Below are positions 33,518 through 45,138 of a stretch of DNA of 64,000 nucleotides, one piece after another. The position numbers were made by a program, and so were the translations under genes. The notes below the pieces were generated by a model. The model was not told the DNA's origin. It ran no database searches and saw only the letters and a program-made list of their open reading frames with translations. Source of the DNA: Ochotona curzoniae (Eukaryota; Chordata; Mammalia; Lagomorpha; Ochotonidae); NCBI RefSeq assembly GCF_017591425.1, contig NW_024465777.1, positions 2,480,001 through 2,544,000 on the forward strand, read 5' to 3'. Every line of letters starts with the position of its first letter. The first letter of the stretch is position 1.

Positions 33518-33842
33518 AGAGGGCGCTATGGCTCAGTGGCTAAATCCTTGCCTTGTACGCGCTCGGATCCCATTTGGGCGCTGGTTCCTGTCCCACCTGT
33601 TTCACTTCCCATCCAGCTCCCTGCCTGTGGCCTGGGAAAGCAGTAGAGGACGGCCCAAAGTCTTGGGACCATGCACCTGTGTGGGAGACTTAGAAGAAGC
33701 TCCTGTCTCCTGGCTTTGGATCAGGTTAGCTCTGGCTGTTGCGGCCACTTGGGGAGTGAACCAGTGGACGGAAGATCTTTCTGTCTCTGCTTCTCTCTGT
33801 AATTTGGCATTTCCAATAAAAATAAAATAAATATTAAAAAAA
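33518..33842 (+). mobile_element. pika CSINE
   Basis: GAGGGCGCTATGGCTCAGTG head to GGCATTTCCAATAAAAATAA tail; adjacent and inverted relative to the previous copy. Confidence 0.88.
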
Positions 33843-33844
33843 GA

Positions 33845-34525
33845 CAAATAGAGTGAGGCAAGAATGAAACCAATGAGTTGGCTTACTGTAGTGCATAAAA
33901 AAGCGGAGTAACAGAATCAAGTAAAAGGAATGCACAAAAAGAGACAGACAGTTGGAAGAATCCAGCTGGAAGACGGAGTGCTGCTAACAACCCAGACACT
34001 GTGCATTCGTGAAGGACATTGGCCAGACGCTCCAGGCAAACATTTCCTTTCAAGGTGACACTGGATGGTCTTGGATCGCAGTGAGGTCATTCATGATGAA
34101 TAAAAGGACCCTTGTTTCCTGCCCAGTCTGCGCTGTGAGCACCTCCTCGGAGCGCATTCTCTTAGAGCAGGGCTGAGTCCCACCTGAGAAGAGCGGCAGT
34201 TTGAAGACTGTAGCAATTTACTACCCTGGAAGGTGTCTTGTGTTAGCTCCAGACATCAGCAGTGGCTGGGGCGGGGTGGGGGGAGAGGAGGGGGACTTCG
34301 GCTGTCTCATTTGCATCTTAGCACACAGTTGTCATGGTAGCTTATCGCTCAGACAGGATGGGGCAGCGAGTGCCCTGCTCTCAGCCCTTTGGCTCCGTTT
34401 GAGCTGCGCTCCAAGGGAAACTCATCCAGCATCACAGCTGGCAAGGCACCTCCATGTCAACCCTAATTAAGTCAGATTCACAAAACTGATAATGCAGCAA
34501 ACATACAACGTGTTCCTTCCTTCCC
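33845..34525. other. unique block with TATA-like sequence
   Basis: AATAAAAGGACCC near 34,098 followed by GC-richer sequence, and an X-box-like GTTGTCATGGTAGC at 34,328-34,341. Could be an old LTR or an orphan promoter; no exon was recognised. Confidence 0.3.
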
Positions 34526-34527
34526 CT

Positions 34528-34825
34528 TAGATTTATGTATTCGTTTATTTTCAAGGCAGGAAAGAGACAGCGTGAGCGAGAGATCTTCATCCTCCGGTTC
34601 ACTCACCAAATGGTCCCAGTGGCTAGAACTGGGCCAGGCCGAAGCAAGAGCCAGAGATTCCACCTGGGTTTCCCATGTGGGTTGCAGGGGTCCAAGTAAT
34701 TGGGCCATCCTGTGCAGTTTTTCCAAGTGAATTAACAGGAAGCTGGGTTGAAATCAAAGTAGCTAGGACTCAAGCCTGTACTCCGAACATTGGAAGCCCT
34801 GGGTGTGTCCCAGTGTCAGCCCCCC
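34528..34825 (-). mobile_element. old lagomorph CSINE
   Basis: GATTTATGTATTCGTTTATT tail to CCCAGTGTCAGCCCCCC head remnant. Confidence 0.72.
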
Positions 34826-34829
34826 ACAC

Positions 34830-37150
34830 CATGTTCTGTCTCTGCCAAAAACTTCAAAGGCTTCTTTGAAACTCAGAGGCTAAGAATGAACTCTTTGTTC
34901 TGATGTAGCCTCCACTACTTCCTGTGGGATTGACCTTTCAGTGTTCTAGCTGCTTCTTCAATGGGGGAACGATTCAGGAACAAACCCACGTAGAATAATA
35001 TTGCCAGACAGCATTCAGCTGCATGCTTACAAGTTTGGCTTACCCAGGGCTAGAAGCACTGGGGGAATTGGAATTGATGGCTACCGCGGTAACCAGAGAA
35101 GGGCGGAATTTGCCTTCAACCAGACCTGAGCGGACGGCGGAATTCAGGCAGGCCTCTCAGGCTGTGAAGCCACCGTTGCACCAATGAGGGGCACAGACTC
35201 ATAGCCCCCTCACCAAATAAGGGCCGAGGCGACCCCTGTCAGCTTCCGTGTCAAGGAGAGTTTAAAAGCCCCTTCCCCCGTCTCTTCCGGGCTCTTCTTC
35301 CTTTGCAGCTCACGCCTTCATGTCTGTCTTTCTGTTGCATGGGGAAGGGCAGCCCATGACCATGGTTCTCTGATGATGGTCACAGGTGTACTGGGGGAGG
35401 AGAATCCCCAGGTGCAAAAGCTGAGGGAGCCGTAGCCATGGAGAAGGTGGGGTGCTCTTCCTCCCTGCCAGGGGCAGCAGGGGAGCAGTGATGCCTGAAG
35501 TCATGGAGGACGGTGATGTTGGCACCAGGCAGGCATGTAACAAGGGCAAGGTCAGGAGCCCCAGGGTGAGGATGTGGGTAATGATAAGTGTAAGAACATT
35601 TGGCACCCGACATGCCTCCTCGCAATTCCTACACTCAGAGACTCTGACCAAGTGTAGCTTCGAGCAGCCCAAGGTGCTCCCTCAGACCCTCAGTCCCACT
35701 CTGAGTTCCTGGAAGCCTCAGGGATATCCAGAGGGTTTGTTCCAGCCAGGATCAGACATGGCCCCTGGCCTCGCATTCTCAGAGTATTTAGACCACAGAT
35801 CTTCCTCTGTGCTTTTGGCACATATATATGTTTCCTGCATCTTACAAGGACCTCCAAGGGTGCTTATCGGAAGGGTGAGTGCATCTGTCTCCTAGCTCGG
35901 GGGTGGTGGGGGTGAGGGGACAGAGTCCTGAGAGATCTCTGACGGCTCAGAGCAGGCCTGATGGCATTCACATGTAATAATTTTTCGCACTAGTTCCTGC
36001 TGCCCCCTCTGCTTCCCATCTCTCCGTTTAAGTACTGTCACCCCTGCACAAGCTGGAACGGAGCTCTGTTCGTCCCTGCTTGTCAGTAGCTATAGACTAA
36101 ATCTGTTTTCAGCATTTTAATCAGCACCTGTCGTTATTTATCTCGTTGCTTAGAAGTTGGCCACCACTACGGGAAACTACAGCTGTAGACGGGAGGAGGG
36201 GCAAACTAGAGGAGTGCTGGGTGTCCAGTAAGGGGGTCATAGCAGGGGGTGACCAGTGGGGCCGTGGAGGAGTGAGCTGGGCACATCTGAGGGTACGTTG
36301 GAGAACATGACTGGAGCACATGCACTGGGGATTTTGTTTGCCAAGAGCAGTTAGGGTGCAGCCTGGAGTGGGCAGATGTAAGCAGAGAACATAGACAGCT
36401 GTGGGTGCCACCCCTGGAGAGATGCAAGGTGGGACCACGAATGCCACAGAGGAGGCAGCAGTGCCCAGTCCTCTCCCAGGGCAGCTTGGGAGCCCACAGT
36501 CTTCCTGCTGGTCTCAACTTACTGTGCACACTCACCACAGGAACAACTCCTTGTGCACTATTGCTGCGATTCTTGGGAGAACCCCTGTTCACCCAGGGAC
36601 TTCCTTTTGGGGTTTGTGATCATAGTCATCGACTTGTGGAATGTCTTAAGGGTTACTACGGTAATTTAAAAATTTTATAGCAGGAGGGAAAAGCTCCTTT
36701 TGAAGAGGAAAAATTGCAGTGAAAAGAGAATTCTAGAAAGTGGAAAATGGAAGTCTTTGCCCTTGAGAAATAAGGGCACCTCTATGTTGGCTCGCCACGC
36801 TGGGGCCGTTGGGGGAGCACAGCCTGCAGCAGCAGCCTTGTTTCAGGGAAGAGAGCTGGAAGTTGGACACGGGGCTGAGGACGCTCTGCTGCCTCCGCTG
36901 ACCAAGAGCACTGATTTCAGAGTCAGGTGTGGAGTGGTCATCAGCTTTTACACGTGGCTTTGTGTTTATGTGTTGAGGCTCATTGCTTCTTTCCTTAGCT
37001 TTCTTAAGGCAACGTGTTGTTGCTTCATTTTTTTTTTGCCAGGTGAGTGGGCCACATGCTGAGTGAAGTAGTTGATCCCCAAAATACACGGGACTCTGGA
37101 GACGCTAAGGCTCAGCGCTATGTGTAGGTGTCTTGCAATATTTCTTCAAA
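34830..37150. other. unique intergenic block, 2.3 kb, no gene proven
   Basis: Longest SINE-free stretch in the middle of the window. It contains the promoter-like group at 35,079-35,270. Long-looking ORFs (for example 35,452-35,895) show no family signature and no splice-site logic. Confidence 0.45.
35079..35270 (+). promoter_or_regulatory. promoter-like motif group (X-box-like, CCAAT, CArG, TATA-like)
   Basis: In order: GGCTACCGCGGTAACC (35,079-35,094), ACCAATGAG (about 35,180), a perfect CArG box CCAAATAAGG (35,213-35,222), and TTTAAAAG (35,261-35,268), followed by pyrimidine-rich sequence. Either an LTR U3-R region or an orphan promoter/enhancer. Confidence 0.35.
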
Positions 37151-37157
37151 AGTAAAT

Positions 37158-37484
37158 TTTGGGCCCAGCATGTTAGCCTAGTGGCTAAAGTCCTTGCCTT
37201 GTATGTGCTGGGATCCCATGTGGGTGCTTGTTCTAATCCCTACGGCCCCGCTTCTCATCCAGCTCCCTGCTTGTGGCCTGGGAAAGTAGTTGAGGACAGC
37301 CCAAAGCTTTGTAACCCTGCATCCAAGTGGGAGACCATGAAGAAGCTCTGGGCTCCTGGCTTCGGATCAGCTCAGCTCCAGCCATTGTGGCTGCTTGGGG
37401 AGTGAATTAGCTGATGGAGGGTCTTCCTCTCTGTCTCCCCTTCTTTGTGTATATCTTACTTTCTAATAAAAAAAATATTTTACC
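37158..37484 (+). mobile_element. pika CSINE
   Basis: TGGGCCCAGCATGTTAGCCT head to CTTACTTTCTAATAAAAAAA tail. Confidence 0.9.
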
Positions 37485-37798
37485 AAAAAATTATCATTTG
37501 CATTATACAACCATTACCAGTATTTATAAGATCCTTGAAAGACAAGGTAAAATATTTAGAAGATAATGTTAAAGAGGGGGAAAAAAAACCTTGCTTTTTA
37601 AATAAAAATAAAAAGAAAATCCTAAAAAAAATTCAAGCAGAAATCATGCCTGAACTTGAGCAACTTTTTGGTTAAAGCGTCCTAAATCTTAGCTGGGAGG
37701 TCACTTGCACTATTACTTATGTTTGTCAAAGCTCATTAGATCACACGTGTCAAGTCAGTGCATTTCTTTCTACACATACATTATATTTCAACAATAAT

Positions 37799-38117
37799 CT
37801 TTATAAAGCTTTATTTTTATTGCAAAGTCAGATTTAGAGAAAAGGACAGACAGAAAGATCTTCCATCCGATGACACACTCCCCAGGTAGCTGCAGTGGCT
37901 GGAGCTGAGCTGACCTGAAGCCAGGAGCCAGGAGCTATCTAGGTCTCCCACGTGAGTGCAGGTTCACAAGGTCTTGGGCTGTCCTCAACTGCTTTTCCAG
38001 GCCACAAACAGGGAGCTGGGTAGGAAGTGGGGCCACCAGGATTAGAATCAGTGCCCACACGGGATCTTGGTGAGTTCAAGGCAAGGATTGTAATGACTAG
38101 GCTACCATGCCGGGCCC
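37799..38117 (-). mobile_element. pika CSINE with 16-bp TSD
   Basis: Tail CTTTATTTTTATTGCAAAGT, head GGGCCCGGCATGGTAGCC on the minus strand. ATATTTCAACAATAAT is duplicated at 37,783-37,798 and 38,118-38,133. Confidence 0.95.
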
Positions 38118-38139
38118 ATATTTCAACAATAATGTTTGA

Positions 38140-38455
38140 AGATGTATTTATCTGTTTATTTGAAAGTGCTACAGAGAGGTAGAGAGAAGTGAGAGGGCTT
38201 TCATTGCTGGTTCGTTTCCCAGATGGTTGCAATGGGCAGGGCAGGTGGGGAGGTAGCAGGGGAAAGCTGGGAGTCGGGAGCTTCATCCGGGTCTCTCACG
38301 TGAATGCAGGAGCTCAAACACTTGAGCCATCTTCACTACTTTCCCAGGCCACTAGTGGGGAGCTAGATCAGAAGTGGAGCAGCTGAGACATGAACCAGTG
38401 CCCATATGGGATGTTGGTATTACCGCGATGGCTTAACTTGTTATGTCACAATTAA
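38140..38455 (-). mobile_element. old lagomorph CSINE
   Basis: GTATTTATCTGTTTATTTGA tail to GGATGTTGGTATTACCGCGA and a duplicated AACTTGTTATGTCACA near 38,437-38,469. Confidence 0.7.
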
Positions 38456-38849
38456 CTTGTTATGTCACAGCTCCTTATTCCTAATCTTAGCAATAAACTC
38501 ATGACCTTGAGAAAGTCTACCCATGGGTGTATGTGTTGGGGGTGAGGGCAAGTTCATACAAGTTTCTGTTTATGGAAGTACTTTCTAGAATGATCTTGGC
38601 ATTTGGAGTGCTGCCTGGTGACTCCATTCACGATAGATCTCTCAGCTCAGGTGTCTTCTCGGCTTCAGGGAAGGACTTTCTATACCCAGGTTCGTGGAGA
38701 GTTGGCACAGAGGCTGTCTGCAGCTGCTTGGGAAGAGAATATGAGGCATTTGAGCAGGTTCGTAAGTGCAGAGCTGTAAGGAGGGAATTTTGCTCGACCT
38801 GGAAGCCATTGGCAGTACAGCAGCTGCCCCGAAGGCTTAAAACTCAAGT

Positions 38850-39000
38850 TCAATTCTCAGCTGGAGGCAACTGCCTAGGTTACCTTGTACCTAGGCAAGT
38901 GTTAAATTGCTGGAAGAAAAGCAGCCAACAGCTTGTGGGCATTCTGGGCCTGGTTCATGCCAGCTTTGTGGTAATTATACCAGTATGCCAGCACAGTGGT
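38850..39000. repeat. unassigned repeat shared with 21,050-21,190
   Basis: GGAGGCAACTGCCTAGGTTA, CTAGGCAAGTGTTAAATTGC and CTGGAAGAAAAGCAGCCAAC have clear counterparts on the same strand at 21 kb. Confidence 0.45.
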
Positions 39001-39019
39001 CTATTTTATTTATTTTTAA

Positions 39020-41078
39020 AAGATATGCAGGGAATGCTGTGTGGCACTATGTATTGGGGGAACCAGATTCCCCAGGGAAGGTGATCTGGAAGTATATTGG
39101 AGTGGAGCATGCAGAGGGCAAATTTGACAGGTGAGGAGTGGCTTCTGGGGACTCCTATGGACTGGCCCATTGTGCTCCCAGGTAGGTGAGGGAGCTAACT
39201 TGAGGTGGTTTAGAGGAGGAAAACTGGAGGGTCTTTCTGGCACCTGCCCATGTGGGAGACCTGGGCTGGGCTAAGTAACATTACCTGCTGCCTGCTAGTG
39301 AATGAGAAAGCTGGGGCTTGGGGACCTGTCTGGCAGGGCTTAGGCCACAGAACCCACCTGTGAGTACCAGTCAGGGTTAGACCACATCAGGCTGAGCCAC
39401 AACAGCCACTGGAAGGCAAGAGAACCAGATCTCGGGGGGCAGGTTCTACAAGGAACTTGTGGGTTTTCCCTTGTGGGACTGTAGCACTCACCAGTTTGCA
39501 TGACAGCTGGGGTAGTGATAGGTTGAGCCAGGCTAGACTGTGGAACTTACTGATATGAGAGGCTAGGAGGAGGTCAGGCTGGACTGGGCTGCAGCATCCA
39601 TGGGCACATGGAAAGGCTGGGACTGGATGGAGGAGGACCATGCCAAGCAGGGCTGAGGCATCAGCTGGCATGTATAAGATCAGGTGCTGGGTATGGGTCT
39701 GATAGGGGAACTTGGGGAGCTCCCTGTCTAGGCTGCTGCTTCTACTGGTGAGCATGAGAGCTGGGACTGAGGATGGGCCAGGCAGGGCAGGCCTATAGCA
39801 CTCATTGGTTGGCATGTGGGCTGGGTCTGGTGGACGGCCAGGCTGGGCTAGGCTGCCTTACTTGCTGATGTGCACAAGAGCCAGAATGAATGCAAGCTGG
39901 TCAGGCTAGACTACAGCACCAGTTGGCAAGTGCCAGGACCGGGTGTGAGTCATGTCAGACTGGAACGCAATATCCCCTTGCGTTCTGGGGCTAGAGCGGG
40001 CCTGGCAGAGGAACTGTAGGCACTCCCCTGCTAGGCTACACTTGTCATTGATAAGCCTGAGAGCCAGGGCTGGGAGTGGGTCAGGCTGGACAAGGGGCCA
40101 GCATCTGATGACATATGTCTGGGCTGAGGCTAGGTGTAGTTCTTGCTGAGCTAAGCCACAGTGCCTATGACAGCCAGATGGGGTGTGGGACAGGCCGGGC
40201 TAGGCCTGGTGGGAGTTATTGAGATTTGCCCTAACTAGGCTGCAGTACCTGATGGCATGTGTGAGTGCTGCGCCTGGGCTAGGCTGCAGCATCTATCGGT
40301 TTGTGTGAGATGAGACTGGGGATGAAACTAACCAGGCAGCTATATCCAATGGTACATGCACTGAGCTCATGCAGGTGACAAACCAAACCATACCTGCAAT
40401 GGCTGGCATGCACAGAGTCAAATATAAGGTCACCCCAGGTGAAGTTTCCTGGGGGAACTCTCTGAAAGACTGTTGAACTCAAACCCAGACCACTGGAGAA
40501 ATCACAATACATGTGGTCCAACTTTGGAGTGCATGCATCAGGACCGGGACTCCTCAGCTGCTGCTACCTGCGCAGTGGACAGCATGTCCAGATGCACGTG
40601 CAGGACAAGGTAGCCAGTTCATCTAGGACAGCAGAGGATATCGAATACCTTATCAGAGGATGGAAAGCAGCAACCAACCATTGCAGCAAGCGTCTGAGTC
40701 TGTGGATGCCTTGAGGTGGACAGGCTCAGCTAATAGAGCTTGGATTTTCTCAACCCTGATTCAACGAAGCCAACAATGTCTCAGAACTGTCAAAACCACT
40801 CAAGTAACACTCTCAGAGCATTCTTCCCTGCATTGGGGTCTCTAAGGCATCGTCAAATGATCATTCCCCATTCCTGGGTGCTGAGGTAGTCTGATGTGAG
40901 GAATGCTCTCTTCTTCCCCACTCTATGGACAAAGGAGGAAAAAGAAAAGAGAAAGAAAAATGGAAACATTTGTCCTACCCACCTTCCTCCATACCTCAAT
41001 GCTCTTACCCTAACTGGAGGCTGACATGGGTGTGCATCCATTTCAACTATATAAGCAATATTAAAAATAAAATTACGG
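39020..41078 (+). mobile_element. VNTR composite element, most complete plus-strand copy
   Basis: Head from GATATGCAGGGAATGCTG to about 39,290. About 1.1 kb of degenerate 55-80 bp units follow (words AGGCTGGGCTAGGCTGC, GAGAGCCAGGGCTGGGAGTG, GCAGCATCTATCGG). Then comes a conserved 3' module (40,440-41,060: TTTGGAGTGCATGCATCAGG, GAGGATATCGAATACC, TTACCCTAACTGGAGGCTGA) and an A-rich end ATTAAAAATAAAATTA. No ORF of note. A SINE is inserted at the A-rich end. Confidence 0.7.
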
Positions 41079-41400
41079 GGGCCTGGCATGATGGCCTAGT
41101 GGCTAACATCCTTGCCTTGAACACATCGGGATCCCATATGGGCGCTGATTCTAATCCCGGCAGCTCTGCTTCCCATTCAGCTCCCTGCTTGTGGCCTGGG
41201 TAAGCAGTCAAGGATGGCTCAAAGCCTTGGGACCCTGCACCCATGTAGGAGAGCTGGAGGAAGATCTTGGCTCCTGGCTTCAGATCGGTGCAGCACCTGC
41301 TGTTGCAGTCACTTGGGGAGTGACTCATCGGACAGAAGATTTTCCTTTTTGTCTCTTCTCTGTATATCTGACTTTGCAATTAAAATAAATAAATATTTAA
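41079..41400 (+). mobile_element. pika CSINE in the A-tail of the composite element
   Basis: GGGGCCTGGCATGATGGCCT head, GGCGCTGATTCTAATCCCGG, tail CTGACTTTGCAATTAAAATA. ATAAAATTAC recurs on both sides as the likely target duplication. Confidence 0.92.
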
Positions 41401-41467
41401 AAATATATAAAATTACAAAAAGAAAGAAAAGTCCAGTTCAGGAGTTGGCATGTAAAAGAGTATTGAT

Positions 41468-41789
41468 ATTTATTTATTTATTTATTGGAAAGTCAGATAT
41501 ACAGAGAGGAGGAAAGACAGAGAGGAAGATCTTCCTTCCGATGATTCACTCCCCAAGTCACCTCAACGGCCGGAGCTGTGCCAAGCCGAAGCCAGGATCC
41601 AGGAACTTCTTCTGGGTATCCCACATGGGTGCAGGGTCCCAAGGCTTTGGGCTGTCCTCGACTGCTTTCTCAGGCCAGAAGCAGGGAGCTGGATGGGAAG
41701 TGGAGCAGCCGGGATTAGAACCGGTACCCATATGGGATTCCGGGGCATTCAAGGTGAGGACTTTAGCCGCTATGCTATCGCGCAGGGCC
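41468..41789 (-). mobile_element. pika CSINE
   Basis: TTTATTTATTTATTGGAAAG tail, GATTAGAACCGGTACCCATA, head GGGCCCTGCGCGATAGC on the minus strand; inverted relative to the copy at 41,079 with a 67-bp spacer. Confidence 0.92.
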
Positions 41790-42080
41790 CTGGTTTTTAT
41801 TTTTACTCGATAATCAGAGTTACAGAGAGAGAGAGAAGCAGTGAGAGAGAGACAGAGAGGGAGAGAGGGGAAGAGAGATGTCATCATCTTTCATCTGCTG
41901 CTCCATTCCCCAAATGCTGCAACGGCCAGAGCTGGGCTGATCCGAAACTGGGAGTCAAGAGCTTTTTACAGGTCTCATATGTGGGTGCAGGGTCCCAAGT
42001 CCTGGGCCATCTGCGGCTGCTTTCCCAAGCCATAAGTAGAGATTGGAAGTGGGGCAGCTGGGTCTAGAACCAGTGTCTAA
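41790..42080 (-). mobile_element. old CSINE
   Basis: GAGA-rich 3' zone (41,825-41,875), GGTGCAGGGTCCCAAGTCCT, GGGTCTAGAACCAGTGTC; abuts the younger copy. Confidence 0.75.
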
Positions 42081-42284
42081 ATTGGAGGCTGGCACTGCAG
42101 GTGGAGGATTAATGTGTTAAGCTATAAAACTGACCTCTGGATTCTTTTAACATGAGGAAAAATCTCTGTCACTGGTCCTGAAAGCGGTCAAGATACAAGA
42201 GTCTCTTGGGGATGCCATTAGTTGCATGTACCAAATAGGGGCTCTGTTTGCTGTCAGTGGACACACTGTGGAAGGGTAGTTTAT

Positions 42285-42600
42285 TTTGTGTACATTATTT
42301 GAGAGTCAGGGAGAGACAGGGAGAGAAGTGGGTGGTTGGGGGGTTGGAGGGGAGAGAGAGGAAGAGAATGAATCCTATATGTGGGTTTACTCCCTCAAAC
42401 GCTGCACCAGCCGGGCTTGGTCAGGAGTGGAAGCTGACAGTGGAGAACTTAATCCAGGTCTCCCACTGAGAGGCAGGGACTTCATGCTTGAGCCATTTGC
42501 TGATGTCTCTTAGGGGTTGCATTGACAGGAGGCTGGCATTGAGTGGAGTGTCTCGCTTAAGGGACATAACATTTTAACTGCTGGCACAAATGCCAACCCC
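42285..42600 (-). mobile_element. old lagomorph CSINE
   Basis: TACATTATTTGAGAGTCAGG tail with a GGGTTGGAGGGGAGA insert, GTCTCCCACTGAGAGGCAGG and AACTGCTGGCACAAATGCCA. Confidence 0.65.
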
Positions 42601-43585
42601 CATTTCCAAGTGGCATTTAGGTAATCCAGGTGAGTCTGGCCTGCAAGGACGGTGGGTGGGAGGTTGATGACACCTGTGGCTTGTTTCATGAGAATGGGCC
42701 CATGGATGTGGCCAGGTTGTCCGGAGACATCATGGAGCACTGGATTTGGTGAGGAGACCGCACCTCCCCCACTTACCTGTCACAGGAGTGTAGGTGGGTT
42801 CCGGCAAGCCCGTCCCACCTCACTGTCCCCAGTATCACAGTCACACAACAGTTGCTGTATCTGGGGCATAAGATCACGCCATTGCGTCTTCTTCCCCGGG
42901 CAGCTTCAGTCATCCCCAGAGGCTGGGCAGGTCCCAGACTGCAATCCCCACAGCTCTCTGCTCAGCAAGACTCCCAGGCACTCGCTGTCCATCGGTGCCG
43001 GACTTTGAGCTTGACAAAGGGAGGATTTGGCTCAGGGCTCCTTTGCTTAATTTCCTTCTGGAGAAATTTCCTCTCTCTCTCACCTTGCAACAAGCTGTGT
43101 TTTCCCATTGTTCATTTCCATTTGTTTCTAACACTGAGTCCAAGCTCCCTGAACCCAGGGATCTAGGTCTTTCCATCAACTCCTTTTTTCTCTGCCATCC
43201 AGAAGTGGGACTGGGCCTGAGCAGGTACTCAGTAAATGCCTGTTGATTGAACTGGGCTAATTTCCAAAGAGACAGCTCTTGTCTTCATGGTGCCAAGGGA
43301 GGCACTGGGGTGAGGAGGCATGTTTCCAGATGGCAGAGCGTCTGCCACACAGCCATCCACGTGCCCAAGTTACAGCTCCAAGATCATCTCTTTCCTGTGG
43401 CCACCATGATCTCACTATTTAAAACTCTGACACCGCCACACTGCCAGCCCTCCTTCTCATACTCTGTTTCTCTGGATAGCTCCGATCATCACTTCATATC
43501 ATTTATCTATTTATTCTTGTGCAGTTACAGGTGAGGGTTAGCTCTCTGGATCTGCAGGGTCCACATTTGTGGACCAGAATATTTG
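42600..43585. other. unique sequence with an L2/MIR-type relic
   Basis: AGGTACTCAGTAAATGCCTG at about 43,222-43,241 is the classic 'gtaggtgctcaataaatg' end of an ancient LINE2/MIR-type repeat. The rest shows no gene. Confidence 0.45.
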
Positions 43586-43587
43586 GA

Positions 43588-43892
43588 GGAGCAGGCATTG
43601 CGGCGGAGTGAGTAAAGCCACTACTTGTGATGCCAGCATCCTTAGCGGACACCGGATCATTTCTTGGCTGCTCCACTTGCCACGCAAGCCCTCGGAGACT
43701 GCAGAGGGTGACCTGAGTATTTGAGCCCCTGCCACTCCCATGGGAAATCTGCATGAAGCTCCTGGCTCCTGAATTGGGCTTAGTCCAGCCCTGGCTACTG
43801 TGGTCATTTGGGGGGCGAACCAGCAGATGGGAGAGCTCTCTCTGTCTCGCCCTCTCTTTCTGTAACTCCAACTTTCAAAAATAAAAACATAA
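43588..43892 (+). mobile_element. old lagomorph CSINE
   Basis: GCAGGCATTGCGGCGGAGTG head to AACTTTCAAAAATAAAAACA tail; complete but divergent. Confidence 0.78.
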
Positions 43893-44219
43893 AGTTAAAA
43901 GAAAACCTTCCAAAAACATTTAAAAAAAACCCGTAGCTGCACTGAGTCTGTTTTTCCCCTTGTCATTGTCCCTGTACAGTACGGCGCAGCTGCTGTTTGC
44001 ACAGCATTGACGTTCTGTTTGAGAGTATAAGCCATCCAGGGGTGTTCTGAAGCACGCCCGCCAGCTTTCCGTGACTCTCGCTGAGGTATCTGAGAGGATT
44101 GATTAGGAAGGAGGAACGTTTGCTTCAGCTCATGGTTCGGGGGTTCATGGTCAAATTCAGAATTCAGGTAGTTCCATTGGTTTAGGCATCGAGTGAGGCT
44201 GGAGATTGGTGGAGCCACG

Positions 44220-44325
44220 AAAGAGAGACAGAGAAGAAGAGAGTGAGGGAGGGAAGGAGAGGAGTGACAGAGAGGGAGGGAGGGAAGGAAAGAGGAAGGG
44301 GAGTGAGAGAGAGGGAGGAAGCATG
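44220..44325. repeat. GA-rich low-complexity tract
   Basis: GAGGGAGGGAAGGAGAGGAG and similar purine words in imperfect repetition; generates spurious long ORFs on the minus strand. Confidence 0.85.
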
Positions 44326-44804
44326 CTGTTTGCACACTGACCTCCCCCCAACACTCTTCAAAGCCCCCCCCCAAGATCTGATGTTCTCCCACCAGACCTA
44401 CTTCCCAGATGCCAACATTAGATCAGGTCTTCACCCTTAATTTATCAACCCTGATCACAAATCCATTGCTGCTTGCAGAAGGCTTTGGGCTCTGCGTGAG
44501 CTGGAGGAGCCAAACCCTGTTCCTCCTGTAAAAACAGGAAGATGTGTGTAGGTTACCTGCAGGTGCTATGCCGTCTGATGGAAGGGACCAAGCATCTGCG
44601 GAACATAATGTCTGTGAGGGATGCTGGAACCAACTCCCCACGGAAACCAGGGGCGGCTGCAGTGTCTTTTAGCTCCCACCCGCCCTCCTACACACTTCTT
44701 TGCTGGAACTAAGGCCCTAAACTGGATTTCCGCTTTCCCAGGTGGCTTCCTGTTCCACTCTGCCAGTGGGTGGCATGGGGTGGGGGAGCTGCAAGGGTGG
44801 AGTG

Positions 44805-45000
44805 CATTAGTCAGAGTTCTCAGAGGAACAGAAACAATTAAACATGTGGGCATTTCGAGAAAGAGACACAGAGAGAGGTTTATTATTAAGGAGCTGGTAC
44901 ATGCCATTGTGGGGCTGGGAAGCTCAAGTCTGCCAAGTAGGCTATGGGCTGGGGACTCAGGATAGAGTCCACATGGCATCTAGAGTCTCAGGCCAGTCTG
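44805..45000 (+). repeat. ancient mammalian interspersed repeat (family not assigned)
   Basis: CAGAGTTCTCAGAGGAACAG, AGAGACACAGAGAGAGGTTT and ATTGTGGGGCTGGGAAGCTC follow the common phrase 'gagttctccagagaaacagaac...gagatttatt...attatggaggctgagaagtcc'. Confidence 0.55.
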
Positions 45001-45138
45001 GGGGTGGGTGGTGGTGCTGGTGGCAGAATTGCTCTCTGTCTTGTAGCAAGTTGGTGCTTTCTGATTCAGACTTCCTCCCTCTTTCCCTCACTCCCTTCCT
45101 CATTTCTTCTCTCTTTCTCTTAATAATAAATTCATTTT

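Noticed and set aside
35452..35895. 147-aa ORF in the unique block
   Set aside because: No recognisable domain or compositional sign of selection and an overlapping ORF on the other strand; chance open frame.
38527..39084. 185-aa ORF near the composite element
   Set aside because: Crosses the unassigned repeat and the composite head; no protein family features.
44157..44392. Serine/leucine/proline-rich minus-strand ORF
   Set aside because: Encoded by the GA-rich low-complexity tract at 44,220-44,325.
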